27,719 nucleotides of DNA from an uncultured Eubacteriales bacterium (GTDB lineage: Bacteria > Bacillota_A > Clostridia > Christensenellales > Aristaeellaceae), in assembly GCA_902775835.1 (NCBI GenBank), contig CACYNZ010000005.1, forward strand, positions 1 through 27,719, in the 5' to 3' direction. The notes beneath the pieces were generated by a model. The model saw only the letters and a program-made list of their open reading frames with translations. It was not told where the DNA came from and searched no databases. A program made the translations under genes and the position numbers. This document shows positions 16,357-23,579 of the stretch, in pieces; position 1 is the stretch's first letter; the number at the start of each line of letters is the position of its first letter.

Positions 16357-16415
16357 ATCACAGAAAAACCCACCGGATCAATCAGCTGATCAGATCCGGT
16401 GGGTTTTTCTGTGAT
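16357..16415. terminator. Bidirectional intrinsic terminator with perfect 23-bp stem
   Basis: 16357-16379 and 16393-16415 are exact inverse complements; the stem core is CCCACCGGATC and its 5' arm carries AAAAA, its 3' arm TTTTT, so a U-run forms whichever strand is transcribed. The 13-base loop itself contains the palindrome ATCAGCTGAT. It separates the plus-strand stator-like operon from the convergent SH3b gene and can terminate both. Confidence 0.92.
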
Positions 16416-16455
16416 CATGTTAAGCGGATGGAAAGACCGGCCGATGAAAGTGGAA

Positions 16456-17580
16456 TTACTGCAGGAAGCTGGCTGCAATATAACCGGTAAAACTGTCGTA
16501 GCGCACCCTGAACCAGGACTCGTCAGGCGAAAGGATAATGACCTTGCTTCCGTGGGGAATTTCACAGAGCACTTTTCCTGTCAGCGAGGGTTCTTCTCTC
16601 AGATTCACGAATGTCCTGTCTTCCTGGACCACACTCATTGTCGGCGTGTCCATGGCGTTATACAGCGTAAGATAGTCAGTCATCATATATCCGGTTTTGC
16701 CATCTTTTGCTTCCACCTTGCACCATTCCAGTCCCTGGTACAGGATAGTAACGCGGGCACCATTGGAATACTGGCCGATGGATTCATAGGCCTTGCCCGG
16801 TCGTGCTCTGAGATTCAGGACCTGGGTGGACTTGGGATTTGTTACGAGGGCGTAGGTGCCTCCTGCGGAATCAGAAGGATAGAAGTCCGGCTGAATGATT
16901 CCTTCCGTGGCAAAGTCAGCGCGGATAAATCCGGTACGGGAACCATCAGAGACCATCCACCAGTCGTTTCCTTTCTGCAGAAGTGTCAGATAGGTACCTG
17001 AATCCAGCTGACCGACAGCCCGGTATTCATATCCCGGACCGCTCCTCAGATTCAGACCGGTTCCGGAAGGTGTTGACACAGTTGCAACGGATTCCCCATA
17101 CGGAGCAGAGAAAACACGAACATATTCCTTTCGGAAATAACCGTCAACGCCATTGATTCGAACATGCATCCATCCGTCCTGTTCAGAAAGCAGTACACAT
17201 GGCACACCATTATAATAGACATTGAGCACATCTGCCGTATACGAAGGACCACTCCTGAGATTCAGAAAGGACCGTTTCCCGGGATTGGAAACAAAACCCA
17301 TCATGGCATGCCGGATTTCCACGCGCTTTACTTTGTCTGTGCTGATGAAGCCATCCAGTCCGTCGCCAATATGGATGTGACTGATGTTTTCAACAGTATC
17401 CAGAATCTGAACCCAGGTGCCGGCGTTCACTTCACAATCGGTTGCTGAATCTGATTTCACTGAAACTGCACCGCTGTCAGAAACTAAAAGGCCAAATACT
17501 TCAGACGCTTTACACGAGGCAATGCTGCAGAGAAGGCAGACAAAGGCAATCAAAGCCAGATTGACTTTCCTGACTATCAC
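16456..17580 (-). CDS. Secreted protein with multiple SH3b repeats
   Basis: A 374-residue exported protein. Residues 1-25 are a signal peptide (positively charged MIVRKVN, hydrophobic LALIAFVCLLCSIA) with SCKA near the cleavage site, which is a poor lipobox. The rest is a chain of bacterial SH3 domains marked by the SH3_3 signature: FLNLRSGPSY (about 105), GLNLRSGPGYEY (about 173), VLNLRARPGKAYE (about 253) and FVNLREEPSL (about 324). A more divergent first copy may lie at 35-90. No catalytic amidase or peptidase domain is present, so the protein probably binds peptidoglycan without cutting it. Start is GTG 17580 with GGGAGG nine bases upstream. It is a single gene, convergent with the wall-contacting stator operon and sharing its terminator; a functional tie is only a guess. 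Confidence 0.85.
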   Translation of the reverse strand: MIVRKVNLALIAFVCLLCSIASCKASEVFGLLVSDSGAVSVKSDSATDCEVNAGTWVQILDTVENISHIHIGDGLDGFISTDKVKRVEIRHAMMGFVSNPGKRSFLNLRSGPSYTADVLNVYYNGVPCVLLSEQDGWMHVRINGVDGYFRKEYVRVFSAPYGESVATVSTPSGTGLNLRSGPGYEYRAVGQLDSGTYLTLLQKGNDWWMVSDGSRTGFIRADFATEGIIQPDFYPSDSAGGTYALVTNPKSTQVLNLRARPGKAYESIGQYSNGARVTILYQGLEWCKVEAKDGKTGYMMTDYLTLYNAMDTPTMSVVQEDRTFVNLREEPSLTGKVLCEIPHGSKVIILSPDESWFRVRYDSFTGYIAASFLQ

Positions 17581-17607
17581 CAGAGTCCGCCTCCCTTCCT
17601 CATTGCT

Positions 17608-17636
17608 ATAATATACAAACGGAACAGAAAGATGAA
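17608..17636 (-). promoter_or_regulatory. Possible promoter of the SH3b gene
   Basis: Minus strand: TTCATC (17636-17631), 17 bases, TATTAT (17613-17608); the -10 is good, the -35 weak. The predicted leader of about 20 nt contains the GGGAGG ribosome site at 17595-17590. Confidence 0.4.
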
Positions 17637-17663
17637 TTCTTCCATTGTGACGATGCTAAATTA

Positions 17664-18284
17664 TCAGATGCATTCCAAATATGCTTTTACGATCTGTATG
17701 CACTTAGTCCAGTCCATTCGGGAAGAATCAATACACAGATCATAAGAATCCGCAAGCCGCCAGTCCTTGCCTGTAAAGTATTTGTAATACTCGCTGCGGC
17801 GTTTGTCTATGGTATGGATCCGCTTCTCCGCTTCTTCACGGTCGATTCCGTACAGATTCATGACTGTGCGTACGCAGTACTGTTCAGGTGCATGGACATA
17901 TACATTTACCACGTGCTTTTGATCTTTCAGAATAAAGTTGGCACAGCGGCCGACAATGACGCAGTTTTCTGTTTCCGCCAGTCGCCGGATGATTTTTGCC
18001 TGATAACGAAACAGGTTTTCATTGGAAATAAACTCATCACTGTCAGGCGGAATAACAGTTCCGTCAAGACAGTCCCGCTGTACACGGAATAAAGAGGAAA
18101 GAGAGCGCTTCGCAGTTTCGTCAGCCTTGGCAAAGAGCTCCTCGTTAATGCCGCTTTCATCTGATGCCAGTCTGAGAATTTCGCGATCATAATAATTCCA
18201 GCCCAGCTCTTCGGAAAGCATCTTACCCATAGTGCGTCCGCCGCTTCCATATCCACGGGCGATCGTAATGACATGATTTGACAT
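17664..18284 (-). CDS. Cytidylate kinase-like family protein
   Basis: A 206-residue P-loop protein of the cytidylate kinase-like family (AAA_26, PF13189), common in Clostridia beside regulators and transporters. The P-loop is ITIARGYGSGGRTMGKMLSE (residues 6-25). YYDREIL (about 31-37) and CVIVGRCANFIL (about 108-119) match the family. A basic lid-like segment GIDREEAEKRIHTIDKRRSEYY (about 145-166) resembles the CMP kinase LID. It is distinct from the essential Cmk and its substrate is unknown. ATG 18284 follows GAGGTGACTTTTC. It lies 18 bp after the ArsR-type gene and is presumably cotranscribed with it. Confidence 0.82.
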   Translation of the reverse strand: MSNHVITIARGYGSGGRTMGKMLSEELGWNYYDREILRLASDESGINEELFAKADETAKRSLSSLFRVQRDCLDGTVIPPDSDEFISNENLFRYQAKIIRRLAETENCVIVGRCANFILKDQKHVVNVYVHAPEQYCVRTVMNLYGIDREEAEKRIHTIDKRRSEYYKYFTGKDWRLADSYDLCIDSSRMDWTKCIQIVKAYLECI

Positions 18285-18302
18285 GAAAAGTCACCTCTCC
18301 TA

Positions 18303-18716
18303 TCAGAGTTCTTCATGAATATGATCCGTTCCCTGGGAAAGCAGACTTCTGACATGATCATCTGCGAGGGAATAAAAGACAGTTTTTCCGTCTCTCCTGC
18401 TCTTAATAAGCCTGGCATCTTTCAGGACGCGAAGCTGATGTGAGACGGCAGACTGCGTCATTCCCAGCAGATTGGCCAGATCGCATACGCATACTTCATC
18501 TTCAAAGAGGACATACAGGATTCGTATCCGTGTGTTGTCTCCGAATACCTTGAAAAGCTCGGACAGACGGTTCAACGTTACTTCATCCGGCAACAGTTCC
18601 TGGATCTGCTGGACTTTTTCACTGTGTACATGCACATAGGTACAGATTTCCAGATCATGGGCTGATGCCTTTTTCATTTCGCTTGTCCAGGATGAAACAT
18701 TCGGCGTTTTCTGCAT
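18303..18716 (-). CDS. SmtB/CadC-like ArsR-family metal-responsive repressor
   Basis: A 137-residue winged-helix repressor of the ArsR/SmtB family. The recognition helix region is LLGMTQSAVSHQLRVLKDARLI (about 83-104). Both classic metal sites seem present by spacing: the alpha-3N set C25-x3-H29 plus C76-x2-D79 in VCVCDLA (the same pattern as C14, H18, C61, D64 in SmtB; C76 and C78 also give the CxC of CadC), and the alpha-5 set D119-x-H121-x10-H132-x2-E135 at the C-terminus (as D104, H106, H117, E120 in SmtB). Such proteins leave DNA when Zn, Cd or Pb binds. Start ATG 18716 has GGAGG nine bases upstream. It lies between deoB and a cytidylate-kinase-like gene; no metal transporter is nearby, so its target is unclear apart from probable autoregulation. 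Confidence 0.88.
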   Translation of the reverse strand: MQKTPNVSSWTSEMKKASAHDLEICTYVHVHSEKVQQIQELLPDEVTLNRLSELFKVFGDNTRIRILYVLFEDEVCVCDLANLLGMTQSAVSHQLRVLKDARLIKSRRDGKTVFYSLADDHVRSLLSQGTDHIHEEL

Positions 18717-18819
18717 ATTCCGCTGCCTCCATGAGGGGTATTATCAACATCCGCTTCAGCGCCGACTGAAGTTTGGGCATTCAATCGCCTGTTCATGCTT
18801 CCGTGCTTTCCCCTGATAT

Positions 18820-18848
18820 ATTTCAATGCAATGCTGCACCGGTGCCAA
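18820..18848 (-). promoter_or_regulatory. Possible promoter and operator of the ArsR-type gene
   Basis: Minus strand: TTGGCA (18848-18843), 17 bases, TGAAAT (18825-18820), in the 171-bp gap after deoB. The imperfect palindrome TGAAATATATCA (18825-18814, 10 of 12 bases symmetric) overlaps the -10 and resembles the AT-rich TGA/TCA half-sites of SmtB-type operators, so it may be the autoregulatory site. Confidence 0.4.
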
Positions 18849-18887
18849 GAACTCAGCACATGGCTGTTTCCTGCACCTGGCTTCGAA

Positions 18888-20060
18888 TCATTGCCTGAGC
18901 GCATCTGCAAAGGAAGTGGCCTGGAAGCGTTCATCAAGTCCAAGCCAGTCCGTAATCGTAGCAGCGATATCCGCATAGGTGCTGCGTACACCAAGATCTG
19001 CTGCGTGTGTCATGCCCGGCCACCAGCAGAGGAGCGGAATATACTCCCTGGTATGATCTGTACCATGGAAAGTCGGATCGCAGCCGTGATCTGCCGTGAA
19101 TATCAAAAGGTCGTTTTCATGCATAAGTCCTTTGATCTCAGGAATACGTTCATCAATCTGAGTCAGCGCATCGGCAAATCCCCGAGGATCACGTCTGTGA
19201 CCCCAAAGCATATCAGTATCAACAAGATTGGTGAAACAAAGGCCGGTGAAATCCTGTTTCATGTAATCAATCCATGCATCCAGACATGCAGGATTGCCAG
19301 CCGCATGATTGGAGGCAGTAAGGCCGCGATGATCAAAGATGTCTTCAATTTTTCCCACACCAAGGGTGGTCATACCGGCATCTTTCACTACATCCAGCAC
19401 AGTCCTTCCGATGGGAGGCAGTGAAAAATCCCTGCGACCTGATGTGCGGACAAAAGAACCTTCTGAACCGATGTATGGACGTGCAATCACCCGGCCCACG
19501 CCAAGCTCACCCTGAAGCATCTCCCTTGCAATTGTGCAGAACTCATACAGTTGATTTCTGGGGAAAACGTCTTCGTGGCATGCAATCTGAAATACGGAGT
19601 CTGCAGAAGTATACACAATCGGTTCCCGGTTTTTTCTCGACTGTTCACCAAGCTGTTCGAGAATTGCGGTTCCGGAAGCAGGATAGTTGCCAATGACCTT
19701 ATGACCGATCCTTTTTTCAAAAGCATGAATAAACTCTTCCGGAAATCCATGAGGGAATGTGGGAAAAGGCTTTTCCAGACGAAGACCGGCTATTTCCCAG
19801 TGTCCGGTGGTTGTATCTTTTCCTGCGCTTACTTCCCTGCACTTCCCATATGCACCCACAGCTTCAGGGTCAGGCACTGAATGAATGGAACCTATATGTC
19901 CCAGACCAAGCGAATGAAAATTTGGCAATGCAGGATGGACTGCATCCATAACATGCCCCCAGGTATTTGCCCCCACGTCGCCGTAATCACCTGCATCCGG
20001 CAGTTCTCCGCATCCGACAGCGTCAAGAACTGTAAGGAAAACTCGTTTTGAAACTGGCAT
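18888..20060 (-). CDS. deoB: Phosphopentomutase
   Basis: DeoB interconverts ribose 1-phosphate (or deoxyribose 1-phosphate) and the 5-phosphate, linking nucleoside salvage to the pentose phosphate pathway. The 390-residue protein is of the alkaline-phosphatase superfamily: D13 in VLDAVGCGE is a metal ligand; T85 in GKDTTTGHWE is the residue phosphorylated in the B. cereus enzyme, at the same number. LVDTDMLWGHRRD and TADHGCDPTFHGTDHTREY supply the remaining Asp/His Mn ligands. Full length. ATG 20060 follows AGGGGGATAAATCC. The upstream region has a possible promoter and two inverted repeats that suggest regulation. It is followed by the metal sensor gene after 171 bp. Confidence 0.97.
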   Translation of the reverse strand: MPVSKRVFLTVLDAVGCGELPDAGDYGDVGANTWGHVMDAVHPALPNFHSLGLGHIGSIHSVPDPEAVGAYGKCREVSAGKDTTTGHWEIAGLRLEKPFPTFPHGFPEEFIHAFEKRIGHKVIGNYPASGTAILEQLGEQSRKNREPIVYTSADSVFQIACHEDVFPRNQLYEFCTIAREMLQGELGVGRVIARPYIGSEGSFVRTSGRRDFSLPPIGRTVLDVVKDAGMTTLGVGKIEDIFDHRGLTASNHAAGNPACLDAWIDYMKQDFTGLCFTNLVDTDMLWGHRRDPRGFADALTQIDERIPEIKGLMHENDLLIFTADHGCDPTFHGTDHTREYIPLLCWWPGMTHAADLGVRSTYADIAATITDWLGLDERFQATSFADALRQ

Positions 20061-20165
20061 GGATTTATCCCCCTTTTTCCAGATATTTCGTCACTGAGTA
20101 TTCCGGCAGAACCAGAAATCCACAGCCGTTTCTGTGAAAATGGCCCTGCCCGGAGTTCCAAGTTC

Positions 20166-20188
20166 ATTCGATGACTGAAATATCGAAT
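20166..20188. repeat. Perfect 7-bp inverted repeat in the deoB leader (candidate operator)
   Basis: ATTCGAT (20166-20172) and ATCGAAT (20182-20188) are exact inverse complements separated by nine bases, giving half-site centres about 16 bp apart (1.5 helical turns). The element lies between the predicted deoB start site and its ribosome site. It could be a repressor operator or a weak RNA hairpin. Confidence 0.4.
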
Positions 20189-20191
20189 TCT

Positions 20192-20205
20192 TACTATGCA
20201 AGGTA
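20192..20205. repeat. Imperfect palindrome TACTATGCAAGGTA near the deoB start site
   Basis: Ten of fourteen bases are symmetric around TGCA (TAC and GTA ends). It sits about 9-22 bases downstream of the predicted deoB transcription start, directly beside the 20166-20188 repeat. The TAC-N8-GTA pattern recalls operators of PadR-type repressors, but no such regulator is in the window. Confidence 0.3.
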
Positions 20206-20220
20206 TCATTTTCTATGTTT

Positions 20221-20249
20221 ATTGTACACTAGTTTTCGTCAAATGAAAA
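20221..20249 (-). promoter_or_regulatory. Possible promoter of deoB
   Basis: Minus strand: TTTTCA (20249-20244), 17 bases, TACAAT (20226-20221). The -10 is good and the -35 moderate. Predicted leader is about 150 nt and contains the two inverted repeats at 20166-20205. A TTGAC (20241-20237) lies too close to the -10 to serve as its -35. Confidence 0.45.
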
Positions 20250-20275
20250 GCAAGGACCAGCTGTCTGAAACAGAT

Positions 20276-20304
20276 TTGTCAATTGCAGTCTTCTGCTTTA
20301 TACT
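20276..20304 (+). promoter_or_regulatory. Promoter of the RluA-type gene
   Basis: Plus strand: TTGTCA (20276-20281), 17 bases, TATACT (20299-20304). The predicted start near 20311 gives a leader of about 20 nt and makes the ATG at 20332, with GGAG eight bases before it, the likely start codon rather than the ATG at 20314. Confidence 0.75.
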
Positions 20305-20331
20305 GATTCCAACATGGATGGAGATGATGGA

Positions 20332-21219
20332 ATGGAGTTTAGGGTCCGGGAAAACGATGATGGGCTTACTGTAAAGACGTTTCTGAAGCAGCGGTGCGGA
20401 ATCAGCGAAACATCCCTGCGAAGCGCAAAGTGGAATCAGGGAATTCTTCTTAATGGGACTCCTGCCGCCGTGAATCTGCGTGTGCGCTTTCAGGACGTGA
20501 TCAGTGTTGAATGGATACAGAGCAGCCCCGTTTATCAGGTCCAGCCCTATGATATCCCGCTTAAAATCTGCTATCATGACGAGCATTTAATGGTGATTGA
20601 CAAGCAGGCTCCGCTTGCTTCCCAAAGCAGCCGCAACCATCCGGACGACAGCCTGGAAAATGCCGTATACGCATATCTTCATTGTCCGGAGAACTTTATC
20701 TACAGGCCTGTCAACCGTCTTGACAAAGGGACCAGCGGGCTTATGGTTATTGCACTTACCGGATACGCCCAGCACAGAATGCAGTCCATGCTGCATACTG
20801 ACAGTTTTCTCAGGGAATATCTGGCTGTTACGGAGGGAATTCCTGTTCCTGCAAAAGGCACTATTGTTTCGCCGATACGCAAGGCAGAAGGGAACACCAT
20901 TCGCAGGGAAGTTCATCCGATGGGAAAAGCCTGCATGACGCATTATACAGTCCTGGAATCAGGAAAAAGCCGCAGTCTGGTAAGACTGCGGCTTGAAACA
21001 GGCCGTACACATCAGATTCGGGTGCACCTGGCATCGCTTTCGTGTCCTGTGGCCGGAGACTTTCTGTATGGCACGGAACTTCTGGAACTGCCTGGCCGTT
21101 TTGCCTTGCATTCCTGTGAATTGATATTTGAACATCCGATTACGGGAAAAACGCTTTCCTTTACGTCTCCTCTGCCGGCTGAGATTGAATCCCTGCTGTC
21201 TGGTTCAGAGCTATCCTGA
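20332..21219 (+). CDS. RluA-family RNA pseudouridine synthase
   Basis: A 295-residue enzyme that isomerises uridine to pseudouridine in rRNA or tRNA. Residues 1-65 form an S4-like RNA-binding part (VKTFLKQRCGISETSLRSAKW). The catalytic motif is NRLDKGTSGLMV with D131 as nucleophile. The later family motifs are REYLAVTEG and RLETGRTHQIRVHLASLSCPVAGDFLYG (about 218-245, containing the conserved GRTHQIRVH). It is one of several RluA paralogues usual in Firmicutes (for example YjbO, YlyB, YhcT types); the exact RNA target cannot be assigned. The start is supported by the promoter position and by GGAG eight bases upstream. Its last 59 bases overlap the end of the convergent polysaccharide pyruvyl transferase gene. 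Confidence 0.92.
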   Translation: MEFRVRENDDGLTVKTFLKQRCGISETSLRSAKWNQGILLNGTPAAVNLRVRFQDVISVEWIQSSPVYQVQPYDIPLKICYHDEHLMVIDKQAPLASQSSRNHPDDSLENAVYAYLHCPENFIYRPVNRLDKGTSGLMVIALTGYAQHRMQSMLHTDSFLREYLAVTEGIPVPAKGTIVSPIRKAEGNTIRREVHPMGKACMTHYTVLESGKSRSLVRLRLETGRTHQIRVHLASLSCPVAGDFLYGTELLELPGRFALHSCELIFEHPITGKTLSFTSPLPAEIESLLSGSELS

Positions 21220-22267
21220 GCCATTCCAGCCCCTGATTACGTCTTGATTCCAGAAGTTTTATCTGCTCAGGTCCGGGAAGGAACATACCATTTTTCTCTG
21301 TCAGATGCATATCCCGGATCAGCTGATCTATACGGCTGTTCCCCGAAGCGGGATCCGTATCCCGATATCTGCGGATCAGAGTAAAGGGGACGCCTGCGAT
21401 GCATGCAAGAAGCGCTCCATGAAACGAATCCGTGAGTACATGGGCAGACGTGAACAGGCTCCCTATAAAGGACTGTGGACTGAGATTACCGGCAGTATCC
21501 GGCCAGGAAAAAGAAGTCGGTGAAGCTGGAAAAACCAGAGGGGTCAGATTCAACTGTTCTGCAAGCTGCCGGATATGCCGCGCATCTTCCTGTCTGTCTC
21601 CGATCAGGTAGCAGAAGAGATGGCCGGACTGGCCGCTGCCCATGGTTTTCCACGTTTCTCTGGAAAGCAGGACAACAGGATCAGGCATTACAGGATAAAG
21701 AGTGCCGGTGATAGACCTGAGGATTTCCGCGCCTTCGGTTTCTCTTACACTTACCATATTGAAGGTACTGACCATTTTCCGGATTTTTTCTGATTTGAAG
21801 GCATTCGGAACTGTCTTCACACCCATGGAGCAGGCGTAGGCAATTTTGGGCCGGTCCGTGGGGACATCATAGAAGTAAGCAGGATTCAGCCAGACTGGAG
21901 ACCAGATCTGATCGCTTCCAGCAATCAGAATATCATAGTTTTTCACCGATGCTGTCAGCGCATTGATATCAGGAAGCTTCTCAGACAGCCTGAGACAGTT
22001 TTTCCGAAAGTCAGTCAGTGCTCGACTTTTTTTGGCCAGCACTTCCCTGCCCTGTCTGATCTGCCTTTTTCTGATGCCCTCGAGAAGCAATGCAGGAGAA
22101 TTCCGGCTTCTGATGATGTTTCGTATTTTTTCAGGGACATCAGGACAATAATCCAGGTGAATGGCTTCCACATTCAGGGTTTCAAGCACTTTTTCCAGAG
22201 CAAAGGCCTGAAGCAGGGAGCCGTAGTTGGTATTGTGCAAAAAGGTTATAATGCCTGCCTTGGCCAT
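21161..22267 (-). CDS. Polysaccharide pyruvyl transferase family protein
   Basis: A 368-residue protein of PF04230, the CsaB/WcaK-type family that adds ketal pyruvate to cell-wall or capsule sugars; some members have other glycan roles. It opens with KAGIITFLHNTNYGSLLQAFAL (residues about 3-24), then NYDILIAGSDQIWSP (family motif GSDQ), and ends its core with DSFHGALLACIAGVPFTLI, the conserved SFHG segment. ATG 22267 follows GAGGTGTCAA; a GTG at 22279 shares four bases with the DUF4317 stop. It is the second gene of a two-gene unit with DUF4317. No other glycan gene is near, so the acceptor sugar is unknown. Its 3' end overlaps the rluA-type gene in antisense. Confidence 0.85.
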   Translation of the reverse strand: MAKAGIITFLHNTNYGSLLQAFALEKVLETLNVEAIHLDYCPDVPEKIRNIIRSRNSPALLLEGIRKRQIRQGREVLAKKSRALTDFRKNCLRLSEKLPDINALTASVKNYDILIAGSDQIWSPVWLNPAYFYDVPTDRPKIAYACSMGVKTVPNAFKSEKIRKMVSTFNMVSVRETEGAEILRSITGTLYPVMPDPVVLLSRETWKTMGSGQSGHLFCYLIGDRQEDARHIRQLAEQLNLTPLVFPASPTSFSWPDTAGNLSPQSFIGSLFTSAHVLTDSFHGALLACIAGVPFTLIRRYRDTDPASGNSRIDQLIRDMHLTEKNGMFLPGPEQIKLLESRRNQGLEWLRIALNQTAGIQSQPAEET

Positions 22268-22275
22268 TTGACACC

Positions 22276-23451
22276 TCACTGAATGGCGATGTTTACGCCA
22301 TTGACTTCCACCTCGCCGTCGGCAAGGATCATGATATATTTCTGGCCGTCAATCACTTTTGTGGTGACCAGATCTGCATGATCAGGACTTACTTTGATCT
22401 GGACGCTCGGGGTTTTTACCTTGAATTCCCTGGTAGGAATAATATTGACGGCAGGGGTTTCTTTTCTATCTCCAAACACTTCTGTGTACTGCTGTTCGAA
22501 AGCTTCCGCCTTTTCTGCAGAAACACCGGAATGCTCCAGCACCTGGCGCATATCACGCGCGGACATATGAAGCGGCTCGGCAAGCTTGTCTTCCTTCTGT
22601 TCGGCGATCATTTCTCCAACCTTTTCAGCAACAGACTGAACAACATCCATGCTGCACTCTTCTTTCAAGGAGTTCTGAAGGATGGAGGAGATGGTCTCCT
22701 TCTGTTCTGAAGCAGGCATGCTGATTTCGGCATGAAAGACTTCTTTTGCGAAATTATCCTGATTCCTCGTGACATCCTTGGTATAAAACAGGGCTGACGA
22801 AATGTTTGCTCCGCCATTTTCATAGGCAGGGAACATGAATCCCATGCCGGGCTGCATGGCGACCCAGGGAGCAGGGAAAGAATGGAATTTGCCATCCTGT
22901 GCATCATAGCTCAGCTGGTCCTTTCCCTGCTGGACAGGACAGATGGCACAGAGCATGTAATTGAAAATGTTTTCAGACATTTCCAGATCATCTTCCCCGT
23001 CCGGGTGCGTGTAGGGCACATCGAACGAATCATACAGCAGCAGGATCAGCCAGTTGTTTCCCTTCTGCTGTTCCTCCACGGATTGCTGAGTTCCGGCATA
23101 CTCGCTCCTCAGCCAGCGGATGATGCAGTCGTACAGCGACATGGCCATGTCTTCGTCTGAGAGTTCCGTTCTGCACAGGCCCATAAGGAGGGCGTAAGCA
23201 TCATCACCGTTTACCTGTTCTGTTGAAAAGGCAACTGGAATCAGGTTCTGTCCCGGTGTCCCGGAAAGTGTCTTTTTGAACAGCCCCATATATTTTTCAT
23301 TTTCTTCCTGGGCAAGCATGCCTACCGGAAGATGAAAAGTGGAGAGAATTTCGCCCTTGGGATCAAGATAGCATCCACGGATCATTACAGGGGAACGCTT
23401 ATCCGGATTCAGTCTGCGCTTAATGGCGGCCAGATCCTTCTGTGTCATCAT
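22276..23451 (-). CDS. DUF4317 family protein
   Basis: A 391-residue cytoplasmic protein of DUF4317, a family found mainly in Clostridia with no known function. The N-terminal signature is clear: TQKDLAAIKRRLNPDKRSP (3-21) followed by IRGCYLDPKGEILSTF (about 24-39). There is no signal peptide or membrane segment. The C-terminus (about 330-391) is beta-rich, ending in KVIDGQKYIMILADGEVEVNGVNI. No catalytic motif could be seen. The start is one of two tandem ATG codons (23451 or 23448) with AAGGAA upstream. It has its own promoter (23492-23520), diverging from topB. Confidence 0.85.
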   Translation of the reverse strand: MMTQKDLAAIKRRLNPDKRSPVMIRGCYLDPKGEILSTFHLPVGMLAQEENEKYMGLFKKTLSGTPGQNLIPVAFSTEQVNGDDAYALLMGLCRTELSDEDMAMSLYDCIIRWLRSEYAGTQQSVEEQQKGNNWLILLLYDSFDVPYTHPDGEDDLEMSENIFNYMLCAICPVQQGKDQLSYDAQDGKFHSFPAPWVAMQPGMGFMFPAYENGGANISSALFYTKDVTRNQDNFAKEVFHAEISMPASEQKETISSILQNSLKEECSMDVVQSVAEKVGEMIAEQKEDKLAEPLHMSARDMRQVLEHSGVSAEKAEAFEQQYTEVFGDRKETPAVNIIPTREFKVKTPSVQIKVSPDHADLVTTKVIDGQKYIMILADGEVEVNGVNIAIQ

Positions 23452-23491
23452 GATTGCATCATTCCTTCTATATATTTCGAAACAACATGGA

Positions 23492-23520
23492 ATCTTATCA
23501 CAAGCATGGTGTCCGGGCAA
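23492..23520 (-). promoter_or_regulatory. Promoter of the DUF4317 gene
   Basis: Minus strand: TTGCCC (23520-23515), 17 bases, TAAGAT (23497-23492), with an extended -10 TG one base before. Its -35 is only five base pairs from the -35 of the divergent topB promoter. Confidence 0.7.
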
Positions 23521-23525
23521 GTGTG

Positions 23526-23554
23526 TTGAACCCGCCAACATGTCATGATACAAT
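23526..23554 (+). promoter_or_regulatory. Promoter of topB-pepF
   Basis: Plus strand: TTGAAC (23526-23531), 17 bases, TACAAT (23549-23554), with an extended -10 TG. Predicted start near 23561, giving a leader of about 20 nt that contains AAAGGAGAA before the topB ATG. Confidence 0.75.
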
Positions 23555-23579
23555 ATGGGAACGAAAGGAGAATCAGCTG

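Noticed and set aside
20722..20748. Unusual NRLDKGTSG active site in the RluA-type enzyme
   Set aside because: Asn before RLD and a Gly in the variable position are common in Firmicutes RluA paralogues; the catalytic Asp and TSG are intact.
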